Positions 54,769 to 64,000 of a DNA stretch of 64,000 bases are shown here, piece after piece; position 1 is the first letter of the stretch, and each line of letters opens with the position of its first letter. Both the position numbers and the translations under genes were made by a program. This DNA comes from Streptomyces sp. CNQ085 (GTDB lineage Bacteria; Actinomycetota; Actinomycetes; Streptomycetales; Streptomycetaceae). The DNA is taken from contig NZ_JAJFAU010000001.1 in assembly GCF_022614595.1 (NCBI RefSeq), positions 59,144 through 123,143 on the forward strand, in the 5' to 3' direction. Below the pieces are notes generated by a model that saw only the letters and a program-made list of their open reading frames with translations, did not search any database and had not been told where the DNA came from.

Positions 54769-55967
54769 TGGTCCAGTCCCTCCCGCACGACCCGGCCGCC
54801 CACGACCCGGCCCCCCTGAACCCGCGCACCGCGCCCGTGCCGCGCTACGGCGGCGCCTCGCTGGCCGACCTGCTGCCCGCCGTCGCCGCCGGACAGGGCG
54901 TGCCCGGACTGTCCTCGGGCCTGGAGCTGGAGCCTGCCGACCGCGTGTGCGTCTTCCTGGTGGACGGCATGGGCTGGGAACTGCTGGCCGCCCACCCCGA
55001 CGAGGCCCCCTTCCTGGCCTCCCTGCTGAGCACTTCCCGCGGCGGCGCCGGACAGCCCCTCACCGCGGGCTTCCCCTCCACCACCGCCACCTCGCTCGCC
55101 TCCGTGGGCACCGGCCTGGTGCCCGGCGCCCACGGACTGCCCGGCTACGCCGTGCTCGACCCGGACACCGGGGAGTTGATGAACCAACTGCGCTGGCAGC
55201 CGTGGACCGACCCGTACCGGTGGCAGCCGTACCCCACCGTCTTCCAGCTCGCCGACGCCGCCGGCGTCACCACCTGCCAGGTCACCGCCCCGCACTTCGA
55301 GCACACCCCGCTCACGAAGATCGCCCTGTCGGGAGGTTCCTTCCTGGGCCGGCTGTCGGCCGAGGACCGCATGGACCTCGCCGCCGAGCGGCTGGGCTCG
55401 GCCGGCCGCACGCTGGTCTACACGTACTACGCCGAACTCGACGGCAGCGGCCACCGCCACGGCGTGGACTCCGACGACTGGCGCGGCCGGCTGATGTACG
55501 TCGACCGCCTCGCCCAGCGCCTGGCCGAGCAGCTCCCGCCGCGCTCCGCGCTCTACATCACCGCCGACCACGGCATGGTGGACGTCCCGAAGGACCCGGA
55601 TGCCCGCTACGACTTCGACCACGACTGGGAGCTGCGCGCGGGCGTCGCACGGCTGGGGGGCGAGGGCCGGGCCCGCCATCTGTACGCCGTGCCCGGCGCG
55701 GCCGGCGACGTCCACGCCGTCTGGCGCGAGGTCCTGGCGGACCGGGCGTGGGTGGCCACCCGGGACGAGGCGATCGAGCTGGGCTGGTTCGGTCCGGAGG
55801 TCGACGACCGGGTGCGCGGCCGGATCGGCGACGTGGTGGCCGCGATGAGCGACACGGCCGCCGTCGTCGCCACCGAGACCGAGCCCAACGAGTCCGAACT
55901 GATCGGCATGCACGGCTCGATGACACCCGCCGAGCAGCTGGTCCCCCTGCTGGAGGTCCGCACATAG
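54768..55967 (+). CDS. Alkaline-phosphatase superfamily phosphodiesterase/pyrophosphatase
   Basis: The 399-residue protein has the metal and nucleophile pattern of nucleotide pyrophosphatase/phosphodiesterases: Asp66 in FLVDGMGW, nucleophile Thr in GFPSTTATS (105/106), AELDGSGHRHG and YITADHGM. No signal peptide is seen, so it may be cytoplasmic. The substrate is unknown. The ATG overlaps the DUF5998 stop (TGATG), which implies a joint function, but none is established. Confidence 0.88.
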   Translation: MVQSLPHDPAAHDPAPLNPRTAPVPRYGGASLADLLPAVAAGQGVPGLSSGLELEPADRVCVFLVDGMGWELLAAHPDEAPFLASLLSTSRGGAGQPLTAGFPSTTATSLASVGTGLVPGAHGLPGYAVLDPDTGELMNQLRWQPWTDPYRWQPYPTVFQLADAAGVTTCQVTAPHFEHTPLTKIALSGGSFLGRLSAEDRMDLAAERLGSAGRTLVYTYYAELDGSGHRHGVDSDDWRGRLMYVDRLAQRLAEQLPPRSALYITADHGMVDVPKDPDARYDFDHDWELRAGVARLGGEGRARHLYAVPGAAGDVHAVWREVLADRAWVATRDEAIELGWFGPEVDDRVRGRIGDVVAAMSDTAAVVATETEPNESELIGMHGSMTPAEQLVPLLEVRT

Positions 55968-56073
55968 CCCGGCGCCGCCAGGTCCGCCGGATCCGCCCAC
56001 GGCCGCGCGCGCCGGTTCGCCGCGCGCACTGCCCGCACCACCCACGCCGACCGCCGAAAGGTTCCGCCTCCCC

Positions 56074-56760
56074 ATGCCCGAACTGGTCTTCTTCGCCGGA
56101 ACGATGGATTGCGGGAAGAGCACCCTCGCACTCCAGATCCAGCACAACCGCTCGGCGCGGGGACTGTCAGGGATGATCTTCACCCGTGACGACCGGGCGG
56201 GGGAGGGGCGGCTCTCCTCACGGCTGGGCCTGGTCACCGAGGCCGTCGAGGCCGGTGACGGCTTCGACTTCCACGCCCACCTGGTCAAGCACCTGACGGC
56301 GGGCGGGCGCACGGACTACGTGATCGCGGACGAGGCGCAGTTCCTCGCCCCCGGCCAGATCGACCAGCTTGCCTGCGTCGTCGACGACCTGGGCATCGAC
56401 GTCTTCGCCTTCGGCATCACCACGGACTTCCGCACCAGGCTCTTCCCGGGCTCGCAGCGGCTGATCGAGCTGGCCGACCGGATCGAGTCCCTCCAGGTCG
56501 AGGCGTTGTGCTGGTGCGGCGCCCGCGCCACCCACAACGCCCGCACGGTCGGCGGCCGGATGGTCGTCGAGGGCGCCCAGATCGTCGTCGGGGATGTCGC
56601 CGGCGCGCGGAGCGCCGCCGGGGAGGACATCGGCTACGAGGTGCTGTGCCGCCGCCACTACCGGCGCCGACTCACCGCCGCCGTGTCCCGGGCGGGGGCG
56701 CTGTCCCCGGACGTACTGCCCGTGGACGGTGCGGACGCCCCCGCCCCGCACCGCGGCTGA
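56074..56760 (+). CDS. tdk: Thymidine kinase (type II)
   Basis: Thymidine kinase salvages thymidine to TMP. The 228-residue protein has P-loop GTMDCGKST at 9-17, catalytic DEAQF (about 90), and a lasso/zinc region ALCWCGARATHNARTVGG. A further zinc-binding pair lies in VLCRRHY. One zinc ligand is His rather than Cys. AAAGG lies twelve bases before the ATG. It converges on a VOC gene with a small GC hairpin between. Confidence 0.92.
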   Translation: MPELVFFAGTMDCGKSTLALQIQHNRSARGLSGMIFTRDDRAGEGRLSSRLGLVTEAVEAGDGFDFHAHLVKHLTAGGRTDYVIADEAQFLAPGQIDQLACVVDDLGIDVFAFGITTDFRTRLFPGSQRLIELADRIESLQVEALCWCGARATHNARTVGGRMVVEGAQIVVGDVAGARSAAGEDIGYEVLCRRHYRRRLTAAVSRAGALSPDVLPVDGADAPAPHRG

Positions 56761-56793
56761 GCCCTCCTCACGGGAGGTCCGCCGAAGGGGGCT

Positions 56794-57615
56794 TCACGAA
56801 CCCCGGCAGCCCGTGTGGATCAGCGCGAAGGGCGCGCCCTCACGGTCGGCGACCCGCGCCGTCCGCCCGTACGGGGCGTCGTGCGGCGGGAGCAGGACGC
56901 GCCCGCCCAGTTCGGCCGCCCGGCGCGCCGCCGCGTCGGTGTCGGCCACCTCGACGTACATCAGCCAGTGCGAGCCGCGGTCGTGCGGGAGTCCGTCCCC
57001 GACGCCGCGGACGCCGCCGATGATCCGGCCGTGCGCCGTCAGGGTCAGGCGGTCCGGTTCCGCGTCCGCACCGCCGGTGCCGTCCGCGCCCGGACGCTCC
57101 CCGGCGGGCTCGCTCTCCAGGCCGAACACCGTCTGGTAGAACTTCTCGACCGCCGACGCCCGGTGAGTGACCAGCTCGTTCCACACCACCGTGCCCGGAC
57201 CGCCGCCCATGCGGGCTCCGGGCCGCGTGTCCGTCTGCCGTATCCCGAAGGACGCCCCGGCCGGGTCCGCCGCGATCGCCACGCGCATCGTCCCCTCCAT
57301 GTCCAGCGGCCCCACCCCGACCGTCCCACCGCACAGCCGCACCAGCTCCGCCGCCTTGTCGGCGTCGTCGGCGGACAGGTAGGGAAGCCAGGCGGGCAGG
57401 CACTGTCTGCCCCGCGGCATCTGACCGATGCACGCGACCTCGCGCCCGTCGAGCAGCGCGCGGAAGTGCGAACCGGCCGACCCCGGCCCCGGGCCCTGCC
57501 GGTACTCCCAGCCGAGCAACTCGTGGTAGAACTCCTGGCTCGCCGCCGGGTCGTGGGCCAGCAGACTCAGCCAGGAGGGGGTGCCCGGAGCGTGTCGTGC
57601 CGCTGCCTCGGTCAT
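56794..57615 (-). CDS. VOC-family protein with two glyoxalase-like domains
   Basis: The 273-residue protein has two tandem vicinal-oxygen-chelate domains. The first has PSWLSLLAHDPAASQEFYHELLGW and the second VVWNELVTHRASAVEKFYQTVFGL. In Streptomyces, proteins of this layout are annotated as hydroxylases or bleomycin-resistance-like, but the substrate cannot be inferred. The ATG at 57615 is chosen from the conserved N-terminus, with GGAGAGAAG upstream. It diverges from the sulfurtransferase gene. Confidence 0.85.
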   Translation of the reverse strand: MTEAAARHAPGTPSWLSLLAHDPAASQEFYHELLGWEYRQGPGPGSAGSHFRALLDGREVACIGQMPRGRQCLPAWLPYLSADDADKAAELVRLCGGTVGVGPLDMEGTMRVAIAADPAGASFGIRQTDTRPGARMGGGPGTVVWNELVTHRASAVEKFYQTVFGLESEPAGERPGADGTGGADAEPDRLTLTAHGRIIGGVRGVGDGLPHDRGSHWLMYVEVADTDAAARRAAELGGRVLLPPHDAPYGRTARVADREGAPFALIHTGCRGS

Positions 57616-57873
57616 CTGTTCACTTCTCTCCTCGGGACCGTCGTCGATGCGGTCGTCCGGTGATCTTCCGTGTACTGTCGGTTCCCATGGTCTCATCCGG
57701 CATCCGTACCCCGTGCGGGTCCGGCCCGCCCGCCGAGGGGCGAGGCGGTCCTCCGGAGGAGAGCGGCGGGCGTACCGCCCCCGGTCTCCCGCTCCCGGTC
57801 CGCAGCCCGACACGGACGGGCCGGGCCGGACGGCGGTGAGGACATACGGGAACGGCCGCGCGAGGATACGGCC

Positions 57874-58725
57874 ATGGCAGTCATCGTCTCTCCTACCCAA
57901 CTCGCGCGCGAACTCACCGGATCGCCTTCCTCGCCGCCTACCCCGCCCACGCTGCTCGATGTCCGCTGGGAGCTGACCGGCCCCTCCCGGCGCCCGGACT
58001 ACGAGGCGGCGCACCTGCCCGGAGCCGTGTACATCGACATGGACACCGAGCTGGCCGGCCCGGTGGAGGAGGGGACGGGCCGTCACCCGCTCCCGGATCC
58101 GGAGGCGTTCGGAGCGGCCATGCGCCGTGCCGGGGTCCGCCGGGGACACCCCGTGGTGGTCTACGACGGCGGTATGGGCTGGGCGGCGGCTCGTGCCTGG
58201 TGGCTGCTGCGCTGGGCCGGGCACGAGGACGTACGGGTGCTGGACGGCGGCCTCGCGGCCTGGGAGGGCCCCCTGACCGGGGAGGTGCCGCAGCCGCCCG
58301 AGGGCGACTTCGTCCCCCGGCCGGGCTCGCTTCCCGTGCTCGACGCCGAGGGTGCGGCGGCCCTGGCCCGCACCGGGGTGCTGCTCGACGCCCGTGCGGG
58401 CGAGCGCTACCGCGGCGAGGTCGAGCCGATCGACCGCGTCGCCGGGCACATCCCGGGCGCCGTGTCGGCCCCGACCACCGGGAACGTTTCCCGGGAAGTC
58501 CCCTACGCCTTCCGGCCCGCAGCCGAACTGGCCGCCCGCTTCGCCGGGCTGGGCATCGACGCGGACACCGAGGTCGGCGTCTACTGCGGTTCGGGGGTCT
58601 CCGCGGCCCACGAGATCCTGGCACTGGCGATCGCGGGCATCGACGCCGTGCTGTACCCGGGCTCCTGGTCGCAGTGGTCCGCCGACCCCTCCCGCCCGGT
58701 GGCCACGGGCCCAGGACCGGGCTGA
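57874..58725 (+). CDS. sseA: Thiosulfate/3-mercaptopyruvate sulfurtransferase
   Basis: The 283-residue protein has two rhodanese domains. The second carries the active Cys238 in YCGSGVSA, closer to the mercaptopyruvate type (CGSGVTA) than to rhodanese (CRKGVT). LLDVRWEL and YDGGMGWAAARAWWLLRW are typical of the inactive first domain. AGGA lies seven bases before the ATG. It ends in a 15-bp hairpin shared with convergent sepH. Confidence 0.88.
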   Translation: MAVIVSPTQLARELTGSPSSPPTPPTLLDVRWELTGPSRRPDYEAAHLPGAVYIDMDTELAGPVEEGTGRHPLPDPEAFGAAMRRAGVRRGHPVVVYDGGMGWAAARAWWLLRWAGHEDVRVLDGGLAAWEGPLTGEVPQPPEGDFVPRPGSLPVLDAEGAAALARTGVLLDARAGERYRGEVEPIDRVAGHIPGAVSAPTTGNVSREVPYAFRPAAELAARFAGLGIDADTEVGVYCGSGVSAAHEILALAIAGIDAVLYPGSWSQWSADPSRPVATGPGPG

Positions 58726-58744
58726 GGACCGGGGCGTCGCACAC

Positions 58745-58784
58745 GCCCGGGGCGGCGGGGCGGCCGGGGCCCGCCGCCCCGGGC
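58745..58784. terminator. Terminator between convergent sulfurtransferase and sepH genes
   Basis: A perfect 15-bp stem (58745-58759 with 58770-58784) ends next to the sepH stop codon. Confidence 0.8.
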
Positions 58785-59813
58785 CTATTCCTGCTTCTTG
58801 CGGCGCGTGCCGAAGACGATCTCGTCCCAGCTGGGGACCGCGGCGCGGCGCCCCGGGCGGACGCCGTCCGCCTCGGCCTGGCGGTCGGTGTTGCCCGTGA
58901 GCCGGTCGCGGTGACCCGCCACCGAGCGCGGCATGAGCACATCGGCGTAGGCCGCCCCGGCGCTCGCCGCGGGAGCGGGTGGCTCCACCGCCTCCGGCTC
59001 CTCGGCCTCGTCCTCCGGCACGCTGTCGGGCGAGGGGGACTGCTCCGGTACCACCAGGTCGCCGCGGAAGCTGGGCACTGCCTCCAGCAGGCTGGTCAGC
59101 GAGTCACGCTCGCCGCCCCCGTCCTGGCCCGCGGCCTCCGGCAGCTCGGAGTCGGGGGCGTCGGAGCGCTCCGCCCGGTCGAAGCGGTCGCGCGGCAGCC
59201 GCGCGATGCGCGGCACGAACGGGAAGCTCGGCTCGGGAGTGTCGTCGCTCTCGCCGATCAGCGCCCGCGCCTCGTCGTCCACGGCCTGCACCAGCCGTCG
59301 CGGCGGGTCGTACGTCCAGCTCGCCGAGTGCGGCTCGCCGGCCACCCGGTAGACGAGCAGCACCTCCCAGGTGCCGTCGTCCCGGCGCCAGGAGTCCCAC
59401 TGCGCCGTGTCCCTGTCGGCGCCGCGCAGCATCAGTCGCTCGGCCACGGCCTCGCCGAGTTGCGGGCCGGTGCTCTCGCCGGGGCGGCGCACCGGCGTCT
59501 TGCGGGCCCGCTCGGCCATGAACGCGCGCTCGGCGAGCACCGGTCCCTCGAACCGCCGTACGCGGTCCACGGGGATGCCGGCGAGCTGGGCGACCTCCTC
59601 GGCGGTGGCTCCGGCCCGTATGCGGGCCTGGATGTCGCGGGGGCGCAGATGGCTCTCGACCTCGATCTCGATCTGGCCGAGCCTGGCACGGTCGTTGCGG
59701 ACGGCGGCCCGCAGCCGCTCATCGATCGGGAGTGTGTACTCCGTGTTGTCGGCAGCCTTGAGCACCAGCCGTGTGCCGTCGTTGCTGACGGCCACGACAC
59801 GCAGTTCGGGCAT
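58785..59813 (-). CDS. sepH: Septation protein SepH
   Basis: SepH is an actinobacterial cell-division factor that binds and stimulates FtsZ assembly. The 342-residue protein has the conserved N-terminal domain starting MPELRVVAVSNDGTRLVL. A helix-turn-helix-like motif lies at about 58-90 (RPRDIQARIRAGATAEEVAQ in part), then the DUF3071 region with WDSWRRDDGTWEVLL. A long acidic linker leads to a C-terminal PSWDEIVFGTRRKKQE. The ATG at 59813 has GGGAGG five bases upstream. It is read toward the sulfurtransferase gene. Confidence 0.93.
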   Translation of the reverse strand: MPELRVVAVSNDGTRLVLKAADNTEYTLPIDERLRAAVRNDRARLGQIEIEVESHLRPRDIQARIRAGATAEEVAQLAGIPVDRVRRFEGPVLAERAFMAERARKTPVRRPGESTGPQLGEAVAERLMLRGADRDTAQWDSWRRDDGTWEVLLVYRVAGEPHSASWTYDPPRRLVQAVDDEARALIGESDDTPEPSFPFVPRIARLPRDRFDRAERSDAPDSELPEAAGQDGGGERDSLTSLLEAVPSFRGDLVVPEQSPSPDSVPEDEAEEPEAVEPPAPAASAGAAYADVLMPRSVAGHRDRLTGNTDRQAEADGVRPGRRAAVPSWDEIVFGTRRKKQE

Positions 59814-60300
59814 GGGAACCTCCCGGGTGGTGCCTGCCGACGTCACGTGCGTCGCTGCTCCCGCTAGACGAGTGTGGCGTGCCCGGGCGCAGCCTGCCAC
59901 AACCTTGCCGACCTGCCCGGCGTGTCGGGCCCGCGCCCTGATCCGTCACTATGGCACGGTTGCCTGGTGAACACGGAGAGTGACCTGGGTGGTGACTGCC
60001 CGTGGTACCGGCTGACCGGGGCCAGGGTCAGGGCTCGCCACACTACTCCATTGGTGCAACGCCGTTGGGTCGGCACGCCGCCCAAGTTCTCACAGCACCG
60101 GGAGGTTGAACACCACGCCGGTCGTAAAAAGACGGCATCGAAAGTGTCGATCTTCACGGAATCCGCCGAAACGGAACCATCACCTTGGCCGGAAACCGCC
60201 CCGCGGGGGCGGAGAGGAGGATACGCGCGATCCGGCCCGGAGGGGGACGGACGGGGCGGCGGGCTGACGGCGGACCGACGGCGGTGGGGCGGCGCCCGGC
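59814..60300. other. Long intergenic region upstream of sepH
   Basis: No supported gene lies in these 487 bases. A plus-strand frame from 59874 and a minus-strand frame spanning the same area have no recognisable similarity. The stretch 60120-60180 is A/T-rich by local standards and contains the inverted repeat ATCGA-N5-TCGAT (60137-60151). A TTGGG/CCCAA stem with CGGC/GCCG lies at about 60064-60084. The sepH promoter should be here. Confidence 0.5.
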
Positions 60301-61644
60301 TCAGTCGCCCAGCACCCGCCGCAGGTGGTCGTTGCCGAACACCCGGTCCGGGTCGAGGCGGTCGCGCAGTGCGGTGAACTCGGTGAAGCGCGGGTAGACC
60401 TCGGCCAGGTAACCGGCGTCGCGGCTGTGCAGCTTCCCCCAGTGGGGACGGCCGCCGTGCGCGACCATGATCTGCTCGGCGGCCGTGAAGTACCGCTCGT
60501 GCGGGGTGCCCCGGTACACGTGCGTCGCGATGTAGGCGGTGTCGCGGCCCGCGGCCGTGGACAGCGCGATGTCGTCGGCGGGCGCGACGCGCACCTCGAC
60601 GGGGAAGTTCACCCGCAGCCCCGACCGGTCGACCGCCGCACGCAGTTCGCGCAGCGCCTCCACCGCGGCCGCCCGTGGCAGGGCGTACTCCATCTCCACG
60701 AAGCGCACCCGGCGCGGCGAGGTGAACACCTTGTAGGGGATGTCGGTGTAGGCGCGGGCTGACGGGGCGCGGCCGGCGATCCACGCGATGCCGGGGACGG
60801 CGGCGGGAAAGGCACGGCCCACCGAGCAGGCGGCCCGGAAGACGCCGTTGGAGAGGAACTCGTCCTCCAGCCAGCCGCCCAGGCGCGGCAGCGGGTCGGC
60901 CGGACCGTCGCTGCGGTTGTTGCGCTTGGTGACGCAGCGGTCGGTGTGCGGGAACCAGTAGAACTCGAAGTGCTCGTTGCCGCGCACCAGGTGGTCGAAG
61001 TCCTCCAGCACCGCGTCCAGGCGCATGGGCTCCTCGCGCGCGGTCAGCAGGAACAGCGGCTCCACGGCGAAGGTGATCTCGGTGATCACCCCCAGCGCGC
61101 CCAGACCGATGCGGGCCGCCGCGAAGACGTCCCGGTTCTCGCCGGTCCCGCCCCCCGAGCACCGCAGGACCGACCCGTCGGCCAGGACCATCTCCAGCGC
61201 GCGGATCTGGGCGGCGAGCGAACCGGAGTCGCGTCCTGTGCCGTGGGTGCCGGTGCCGACCGCGCCGGAGACGGTCTGCTCCATGATGTCGCCCATGTTG
61301 GTCAGGGACAGCCCCTCGGCCGCCAGCTCCTCGTTGAGCTGCTTCAGCGGCGTCCCGGCGGCCACCGTCACCGTCCCTGCCCGGCGGTCGATCCGGCGGA
61401 CGCCGGTGAGGCGGTCGGGGCGTATCAGCACCCCCTCGGTGGCGGCCACGGGCGTGAACGAGTGCCCGGTGCCGGCGGCCTTGACCGTCAGGCCGTCCTC
61501 GGCGGCGCGGCGCACCACCTCGGCGAGCGCCTCGGTCGTGGAGGGCGCCGAGGTCCGCAGCGGACGGGCGGTGGCGTTGCCCGCCCAGTTGCGCCAGGTC
61601 GGCGGTGCGGGCCGCCTCGTACGCCGTGCTGTGTGCGTGGTCAT
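60301..61644 (-). CDS. FAD-linked sugar-lactone oxidase (D-arabinono-1,4-lactone oxidase family)
   Basis: The 447-residue flavoenzyme has a PCMH-type FAD domain ([55 protein letters not shown]) and an ALO C-terminal domain ending in [26 protein letters not shown] lacks the extra His that links FAD covalently in some relatives, so FAD may be non-covalent. The substrate is likely an aldonolactone or sugar alcohol. The ATG at 61644 has GGAGG ten bases upstream. It diverges from hemH. Confidence 0.88.
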   Translation of the reverse strand: MTTHTARRTRRPAPPTWRNWAGNATARPLRTSAPSTTEALAEVVRRAAEDGLTVKAAGTGHSFTPVAATEGVLIRPDRLTGVRRIDRRAGTVTVAAGTPLKQLNEELAAEGLSLTNMGDIMEQTVSGAVGTGTHGTGRDSGSLAAQIRALEMVLADGSVLRCSGGGTGENRDVFAAARIGLGALGVITEITFAVEPLFLLTAREEPMRLDAVLEDFDHLVRGNEHFEFYWFPHTDRCVTKRNNRSDGPADPLPRLGGWLEDEFLSNGVFRAACSVGRAFPAAVPGIAWIAGRAPSARAYTDIPYKVFTSPRRVRFVEMEYALPRAAAVEALRELRAAVDRSGLRVNFPVEVRVAPADDIALSTAAGRDTAYIATHVYRGTPHERYFTAAEQIMVAHGGRPHWGKLHSRDAGYLAEVYPRFTEFTALRDRLDPDRVFGNDHLRRVLGD

Positions 61645-61787
61645 CGCTGACGGCCCTCCCCAGGGCTGGCGTACCGCGCGGACGGTGGACCCCGCCGGCC
61701 GGAGGGGGATCATACTCATGCAGGCCGTTTCCGGACCCACCGCGGGTCCGGGCCGTGGGTCCCGCGGCCGGATGGCAGGATCGAGAC

Positions 61788-62900
61788 ATGCCCGACGCAA
61801 CTGACGCCCGTCCTTACGACGCCCTGCTGCTGCTGTCCTTCGGAGGACCGGAGGGTCCCGACGACGTGGTGCCGTTCCTGGAGAACGTCACCCGCGGAAG
61901 GGGGATCCCGCGGGAGAGGCTGGAGGAGGTCGGGCAGCACTACTACCTGTTCGGCGGCGTCAGTCCGATCAACGCCCAGAACCGCGAACTGCTCGCCGCC
62001 CTGCGCGAGGACTTCGCCGCGAAAGGACTGGACCTGCCCGTCTACTGGGGCAACCGGAACTGGGCGCCGTACCTGGCCGACACCCTGCGCGAGATGGTCC
62101 TTGACGGCCACCGCCGGATCCTGGTGCTGGCCACCAGCGCGTACGCCTCGTACTCCGGCTGCCGCCAGTACCGGGAGAACCTCGCCGAGGCCCTGGCCGC
62201 CCTGGAGGCCGAGGGGCTCCCGGTGCCGCGGGTGGACAAGCTGCGGCACTACTTCAACCACCCCGGCTTCGTCCGCCCTGTGACCGACGGGGTGCTCAAC
62301 GCCCTCGCGGAGCTGCCCGGGGACGTCCGGGCGGGGGCGCACCTGGTCTTCACCACCCACTCCATCCCACTCTCCCAGTCCGAGACCTCCGGGCCGGACG
62401 GCGGCGCCTACGTCGCTCAGCACCTGGACGTGGCGCGGGTGATCGCCGGCGCGGTGCGCGAGGAGACCGGGGTGGACAGGCCCTGGGAGCTGGTCTACCA
62501 GTCCCGCAGTGGCGCCCCCCACGTCCCCTGGCTGGAGCCGGATGTCTGCGACCACCTGGAGGCGCTGCACGAGCGGGGCGCGCCGGCCGCGGTGATGATC
62601 CCGGTCGGGTTCGTCTCGGACCACATGGAGGTCCTGTACGACCTCGACACCGAGGCGATGGCCAAGGCCGGGGAGCTGGGTCTGCCGGCGGCGCGGTCGG
62701 CCACCGTCGGCGCCGACCCGCGCTTCGCCGCGGCCGTGCGCGACCTGGTGACCGAGCGCGCCGCCGCCGAGCGCGGTGAGCACCCCGAGCGCTGCGCGCT
62801 GGGCGCGCTGGGGCCCAGCCATGACGTGTGCCCGGTGGGCTGCTGCCCGGCCCGTACGCCGAAGCCCGCCGCCGCGGGTGCCGACAGCCCGTATGCCTGA
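61788..62900 (+). CDS. hemH: Ferrochelatase (coproporphyrin ferrochelatase type)
   Basis: The enzyme inserts iron into coproporphyrin III in the actinobacterial haem pathway. The 370-residue protein has metal-binding His191 in [10 protein letters not shown] and the conserved YVSWRP-type block [15 protein letters not shown]. Cysteines for a [2Fe-2S] cluster are C125 ([11 protein letters not shown]) with C336, C348, C352 and C353 at the C-terminus; actinobacterial enzymes carry such a cluster. AGGA lies seven bases before the ATG. It precedes an inositol monophosphatase gene by 43 bases. Confidence 0.94.
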   Translation: MPDATDARPYDALLLLSFGGPEGPDDVVPFLENVTRGRGIPRERLEEVGQHYYLFGGVSPINAQNRELLAALREDFAAKGLDLPVYWGNRNWAPYLADTLREMVLDGHRRILVLATSAYASYSGCRQYRENLAEALAALEAEGLPVPRVDKLRHYFNHPGFVRPVTDGVLNALAELPGDVRAGAHLVFTTHSIPLSQSETSGPDGGAYVAQHLDVARVIAGAVREETGVDRPWELVYQSRSGAPHVPWLEPDVCDHLEALHERGAPAAVMIPVGFVSDHMEVLYDLDTEAMAKAGELGLPAARSATVGADPRFAAAVRDLVTERAAAERGEHPERCALGALGPSHDVCPVGCCPARTPKPAAAGADSPYA

Positions 62901-62943
62901 CACCCGCCCGACGCCCCGACGCCCCACGCCGCAGAGGAGAACC

Positions 62944-63864
62944 GTGACCGACGCCGCAAGCCCCGCCGGGACCCCAGCCGACAACGCCGCCGACGGGGCT
63001 GCCGACAACCCGGTGGGAACCTCCGCCGGGACCGGAGCGGGGACCGGCCGTGCGACCGCCGCCGTGGCGGACCCGCTCAGGAGGGAACTCCTGGGCCTCG
63101 CGCTGGAGGCCGCCCGCCGGGCGGGCGCGCTGCTGAGCGAGGGCCGCCCCGCCGACCTGGGGGTGGCCGCGACCAAGAGCAGCCCCGTCGACGTCGTCAC
63201 CGAGATGGACCTCGCCTCCGAGAAACTGATCACCGGTTTCCTGTCCGACCACCGCCCCGGGGACGGCTTTCTGGGGGAGGAGGGAGCCTCCGCGGAAGGC
63301 GACAGCGGGGTGCGCTGGGTGATCGACCCGATCGACGGCACGGTGAACTATCTCTACGGGCAGCCCGCCTGGGCCGTCTCGATCGCCGCCGAGCACCGGG
63401 GCGAGACGGTCGTCGGCGTGGTCCACGTCCCGCCGCGCGGCGAGACGTACCACGCGGTGCTGGGCGAGGGCGCCTGGCTGAACGGGGAGCGGGTGTGCTG
63501 CCGGCCCTCGCCGCCGCTGGAGCGGGCGCTGATCGGCACCGGTTTCAACTACGTCGCCGAGCGCCGCAGAGCCCAGGCCGAGGTGGCCCGCCGCCTGCTG
63601 CCGAAGGTCCGCGACATCCGCCGTTCCGGTTCGGCCGCCATCGACCTGTGCGACGTGGGCGGCGGGCGGCTGGACGGCTTCTACGAGCGGGGGCTGCACC
63701 CCTGGGACTTCGCGGCGGGCGATCTGGTCGCCCGCGAGGCGGGCGCCCTCACCGGCGGGCGGCCCGGCTCCCCGCCGACGGGCGAACTGACGGTGGCCGC
63801 CTCCCCTGAGGTCTTCGGCGCGCTCCAGCCGCTGCTGGAGGAACTGGGCGCCTGGCACGAGTGA
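62944..63864 (+). CDS. suhB: Inositol monophosphatase family protein
   Basis: The 306-residue protein has an Ala/Thr-rich N-terminus of about 40 residues, then metal-binding motifs GEEG, DPIDGTVNY and, near the end, HPWDFAAGDLVAREAG. It hydrolyses inositol-1-phosphate or a similar sugar phosphate. GTG at 62944 has AGAGGAG four bases upstream. It is complete, ending 45 bases before the poly-G artefact, so downstream genes are lost from this contig. Confidence 0.9.
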   Translation: MTDAASPAGTPADNAADGAADNPVGTSAGTGAGTGRATAAVADPLRRELLGLALEAARRAGALLSEGRPADLGVAATKSSPVDVVTEMDLASEKLITGFLSDHRPGDGFLGEEGASAEGDSGVRWVIDPIDGTVNYLYGQPAWAVSIAAEHRGETVVGVVHVPPRGETYHAVLGEGAWLNGERVCCRPSPPLERALIGTGFNYVAERRRAQAEVARRLLPKVRDIRRSGSAAIDLCDVGGGRLDGFYERGLHPWDFAAGDLVAREAGALTGGRPGSPPTGELTVAASPEVFGALQPLLEELGAWHE

Positions 63865-63907
63865 ACGGGTTCGGGCCCGGGCAGCAGGGATACCGGCCCT
63901 CCCCGCG

Positions 63908-63999
<92 letters not shown>

Positions 64000-64000
64000 C

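Noticed and set aside
59874..60377. Plus-strand frame of 167 codons in the sepH upstream gap
   Set aside because: No recognisable similarity, no convincing ribosome site, and its 3' part is antisense to the lactone oxidase gene.

Overview
The window is about 64 kb of very GC-rich DNA with strong third-position G/C bias, GTG and TTG starts and purine-rich ribosome sites. Gene content and order point firmly to the core chromosome of a Streptomyces. As I recall it, the order gluA-gluR-gluK ... miaB-miaA-dapF ... hflX ... lexA/nrdR-nrdJ ... recQ ... whiH-hrdB-parE ... parC ... sepH ... hemH follows the SCO577x-SCO586x part of the S. coelicolor map. No tRNA, rRNA, insertion sequence, prophage or CRISPR array was seen. 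The last 90 bases before the final C are a pure G run, which is almost certainly a sequencing or assembly artefact.

Layout. 1-4456: the end of a glutamate ABC importer (gluB start, gluA), its divergent two-component system (gluR, gluK) and a TAXI-type binding protein. 4533-11735: tRNA modification (miaB, miaA), lysine/peptidoglycan precursor synthesis (dapF), a RelA/SpoT-type alarmone enzyme and small conserved proteins. 11951-17533: ribosome-rescue GTPase HflX, a decayed response regulator, panD, and a two-gene NRPS-independent siderophore cassette. 17601-24623: DNA damage and dNTP supply (dinG, lexA, nrdR, nrdJ), with a shared LexA-type motif in the lexA and nrdR upstream regions. 24772-33665: TerD-like protein, YdbC-like protein, phosphatase, rnhB, a RecQ helicase fused to a phosphoribosyltransferase-like domain, a DUF4192 protein and a Nudix regulator. 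33938-46976: developmental and housekeeping transcription (whiH, hrdB), topoisomerase IV (parE, parC), a CobW-type metallochaperone and a pair of M16 peptidases (second gene ends at 48376). 48732-54145: a c-di-AMP riboswitch and its M23 peptidase, a GntR regulator, HPr, and a large GNAT/acyl-CoA-synthetase fusion. 54175-63864: DUF5998 protein, phosphodiesterase-like enzyme, thymidine kinase, VOC protein, sulfurtransferase, cell-division protein SepH, sugar-lactone oxidase, ferrochelatase and inositol monophosphatase.

Functional links. GluA works with GluB and, outside the window, the permeases under GluR/GluK. LexA, DinG, NrdR and NrdJ form a damage/dNTP block. ParE and ParC together make topoisomerase IV although the genes lie about 3 kb apart on opposite strands. 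WhiH and the c-di-AMP-controlled M23 enzyme tie the region to sporulation and cell-wall remodelling.

Regulatory style. At least eight genes have a TANNNT -10 element 6-7 bases before the start codon and no Shine-Dalgarno sequence, which indicates leaderless mRNAs. Long perfect hairpins separate most convergent genes, twice as tandem pairs. The region is mainly conserved core. I did not find an obviously new multi-gene system; the most interesting items are regulatory sites, domain fusions, the siderophore pair and a gene that seems to have lost its start codon.
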